A stretch of 64,000 bases of DNA, taken from assembly GCF_043641665.1 (NCBI RefSeq), contig NC_092203.1, positions 6,370,067 to 6,434,066 on the forward strand. The letters run 5' to 3'. The position numbers and the translations under genes were made by a program. Of this stretch, positions 61,494-64,000 are shown one piece after another. Below the pieces are notes generated by a model that was not told where the DNA came from, searched no databases, and saw only the letters and a list, made by a program, of their open reading frames with translations. The DNA comes from Enoplosus armatus (lineage: Eukaryota; Chordata; Actinopteri; Centrarchiformes; Enoplosidae). Within the stretch, counting starts at the first letter, position 1. Every line of letters begins with the position of its first letter.

Positions 61494-62742
61494 AGCCAGA
61501 AGTGGAAATATAAAAACCTGAAATAATGTGATTTTATTTTCACGATATAGTTAAATCTAATCAGTGGTTATTTGTAGCTGCACTTCATGCATCAGCCACA
61601 GGGATGCAGTAGAGTATTTCTGACGTGTCAGACCTCTCTGAGGCCTTTTAAAGATCTGAGTTGACAAATCAAACGCACCTGAAGAGTTTCTTACTGCTGA
61701 TGAAATACAATCACAAAGATATTTCATGAGCGAGCGCATCCAACCAAAATGTGCTCGCATATGCTGTGATGTCTCAAACTAAACTACCAGCTGTGTTGAA
61801 AATGACACTCGGTTAAAAAAAAGAAAAAAAGAAAAAAGGACAATTTTTAGATTTAATGTGTTCCCCAAAGTTGCTTCAGGGCAGCCGTCTGCGCCATCTG
61901 AGGACGTCAACAAGATTAGGATGGAGGTTTTGGATCGATTGGATTCTCTTCATCCTTTTCACTTCTCATCTGCGCTGATCTCCACGTCCTCTCCTCCACA
62001 ACTGGCAGCCGATGAGACCTGCTAGTGTGTCTGACAAGGATGGAGAAATATCTAGGGCAAGACTGTCAGAGGTGAAATCTGGGGAAGAAGGAAAAAAATA
62101 TGGAAAGTAGATGGTGAAAAGTGGCTGTGCATTTTCATTGTGGTCCTCTTTCACCTTCCCCAAGATGGCTTTTTTCAGCAGCTAAATTGCAATGACTCAT
62201 TCAATAATTTTAAAACTGAGCAGAACGACCAAAGTCTTAATGTTTTACCACTATTTCATCAAGTCTTAAAACTTCAACTATAAATATGCAGTATGTCTAC
62301 CTTTAATTTCATTTTTCTGGTGAATTACTCAGAATAGATTCTAAAATATATAGAGAGGTGGGAGGTGTAATTTAAGGTGTAACCAAGACCTTTACAACCT
62401 TTTCACCACCAGTTTAGGCTCCCTGCATCTTGAACTGCTCGAGGTTGGATGGCTTGAAGCACAATAGTAAGACATAATGACACACTTTTTTGAGGTAGGT
62501 GTGTTTGTGAGGGCTGAAACAAAGAATGTTAGATTAAGATGAATTCACACCCCCGATCATGAAATGAAACGGTAAAGACAGAAATGGGACTGGCAGAGAA
62601 ATGTCTGCATGTAACTCAGAATCAAAGGCACTGAGTCGATATCTGCTGCAATAAGCAACAGGTGCCTGTTAAAAATATGAGAATTTAATAGTAATCCTGT
62701 AAAGTGCAATGCGCAAAATCCTCTTCCAGTGGGAGATGTGGG

Positions 62743-62907
62743 TTAAAGGAAAAGTTTGACAATATGGGAAATACACTAATTTGCTTTCTTACTGAGAGTT
62801 AGATAGGAAGATTGATATCACTCTCATGTCTGTGCGCTAAATATGACGCTAAAGCCAGCAGTCGGCTAACTTAGCTTAGCACAAAGACTGGAAACGGGGG
62901 AACTGGC
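62743..62907 (+). repeat. Dispersed repeat family A, most complete copy
   Basis: Runs from GGTTAAAGGAAAAGTTTGAC through GAGAGTTAGATAGGAAGATT and CTCTCATGTCTGTGCGCTAA to TTAGCTTAGCACAAAGACTG and GAAACGGGGGAAC. Related copies are at 1990 and 30041. Confidence 0.65.
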
Positions 62908-62930
62908 CTCCTCCTCTTCTCCCTCTACTC

Positions 62931-63050
62931 TGCAGCTCGTCCAGGATGCTGCTGCCCATCTGGTGTTCAACCTTTTTCCACACCACTTTGCCTCACAAGC
63001 TCCTTTCTTACTGCTCTCGTCCAGGCTGACAGCAGATTGAAAACCACCAA
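62931..63050 (+). pseudogene. Degenerate non-LTR retrotransposon fragment (tentative)
   Basis: A plus-strand frame reads LQLVQDAAAHLVFNLFPHHF, resembling the LQLVQNAAARLVFN stretch in the C-terminal part of reverse transcriptases of fish LINEs. The expected following HWLP motif is missing, so the piece is short and decayed. It directly abuts repeat family A. Confidence 0.4.
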
Positions 63051-63503
63051 CAAAGACAGTGTGGAGGGTCTTCTTTATTTTGTCTTTGGCATCAACTTTC
63101 AGCCTGCACTGAAGTCGAACCTCGTTCACTTAGATCCTCGAGTACTTCACCTCTACTCACAAAATGTGCTGGGTAGGACCCAAATACATGTGGAATGATT
63201 ATAAATAAAGAGAGGAGAAGGGAAGAGCTAAAGTGTCTCTTTACAGACAGAAAAGGAGGAATATCTATCTAAATAATATTGACCTGTATTATAATTATGC
63301 ACTCTGGATAAACTGACAATCTAAACAATCCAAGGGAACTGATTTGTATGGATTTTATTTGATTACCAATTAACAGTCAGCTCTCAACTACAGACATTTT
63401 GACACCTGTAGTAACAACAGAGTGTGTGTTTCTGCACATTTCAGTGCCCAGCAGTAGGTCTGACACTCAAACTAGGCTTAAATCATTAGACCTTAGCCCA
63501 CTT

Positions 63504-63505
<2 letters not shown>

Positions 63506-63543
<38 letters not shown>
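63506..63543. repeat. (CA)n microsatellite
   Basis: CA run of about 38 bases. Confidence 0.95.
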
Positions 63544-63549
<6 letters not shown>

Positions 63550-64000
63550 ACTGAATCTCATCTCGCGGTTGTAATGTCAGCGTGTCTCTATTCACAGCAT
63601 TAAATGGAGGGAGGTGATGGAGGCATCCACACGTGAAATCTACGAATTAGCTGTGAAATTGCTGTTATTTGCCACCAATTGTTTATGACTCAGTACACAT
63701 TGTTTTTTTTCTGTCGGTACAAAGGGCTCTCTCATTATTATGGCCTGACTTTTAAAGGGAGATGTTTTGAGGATGGATACACACACACACACACACACTC
63801 ACGCACCAACAGGGAAGCTTATGAATTGATAGTGTTTAGTGAACATAAACATGTAAAATTTCAACATTTGAAATATACTTCTACTATCTGTTGTGAATAG
63901 CTCCTTCTGTCTCCGCCTCTTCTTCTTTTATATTTTCTAGCACGTCCAGTCTACATCTTCTCTACACGAGGGAAATTGTGCAGAAACTTTATCAATCCAT

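Larger units (their letters stand above)
56900..61510 (+). other. ATP11A: ATP11A long 3' UTR (probable)
   Basis: No coding sequence could be found. The stretch is AT-rich with AATAAA hexamers at 56986, 58419 and 61488. Human ATP11A also has a 3' UTR of several kilobases, so the distal signal is a credible end. A (TA)n run lies at about 61297-61350. Intergenic DNA is the alternative for part of it. Confidence 0.45.
61511..64000. other. Intergenic region downstream of ATP11A
   Basis: Contains repeat family A (62743-62907), a short retrotransposon-like stretch (62931-63050) and microsatellites. MCF2L follows ATP11A in human; no exon of it was recognised. Confidence 0.6.

Noticed and set aside
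62866..63129. 87-codon minus-strand open frame
   Set aside because: Lies across repeat family A and the retrotransposon-like stretch; the opposite strand shows the reverse-transcriptase-like words.

Overview
The window is nuclear genomic DNA of a vertebrate, almost certainly a teleost fish. The reasons are spliced GT-AG genes with vertebrate-type protein sequences, a compact head-to-head gene pair that in human lies on chromosome 13q34, very many (CA)n/(GT)n microsatellites, and degenerate dispersed repeats of kinds I associate with percomorph fish genomes. The species cannot be named from the sequence.

Layout. Positions 1 to about 6.2 kb are intergenic, with repeats and no convincing gene. 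TUBGCP3 (gamma-tubulin complex component 3) runs on the minus strand from its ATG at 17437 to its TGA at 6559. I could place all 22 coding exons with matching splice phases, giving 900 codons plus stop. The 17.44-19.25 kb interval between the two start codons holds both promoters and 5' leaders. ATP11A (P4-type phospholipid flippase) runs on the plus strand from the ATG at 19247. Its first intron is about 21.6 kb; exons 2-29 lie between 40853 and 54072. Three different 3' terminal coding exons follow (55003, 55462 and 56618), all in the same splice phase, so the gene appears to encode proteins of 1137, 1141 or 1205 residues. A likely long 3' UTR reaches a polyadenylation signal near 61.49 kb. 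The rest, to 64 kb, is intergenic with repeats.

Biology. TUBGCP3 is a core subunit of the gamma-tubulin ring complex, which nucleates microtubules. ATP11A moves phosphatidylserine and phosphatidylethanolamine to the cytoplasmic leaflet. They share a genomic arrangement, not a pathway. Motif residues are intact: in ATP11A the DKTGT phosphorylation site (D415), DGES, KGAD, TGDK and GDGAND.

The points most worth following up are inside ATP11A: a 24-nt in-frame candidate microexon (50946-50969) behind a strong polypyrimidine tract; the set of three alternative C-terminal exons; and a full-length 5S rRNA gene or pseudogene (51695-51812, minus strand) in the same intron as the microexon, with a TATA-like element at about -25 to -31 and a TTTT terminator. 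Near-consensus CTCF-like motifs, a local duplication and a palindromic dispersed element in ATP11A intronic DNA are also reported. I found no unknown operon-like or defence-like system. Everything here was read by eye, without alignment or database search.
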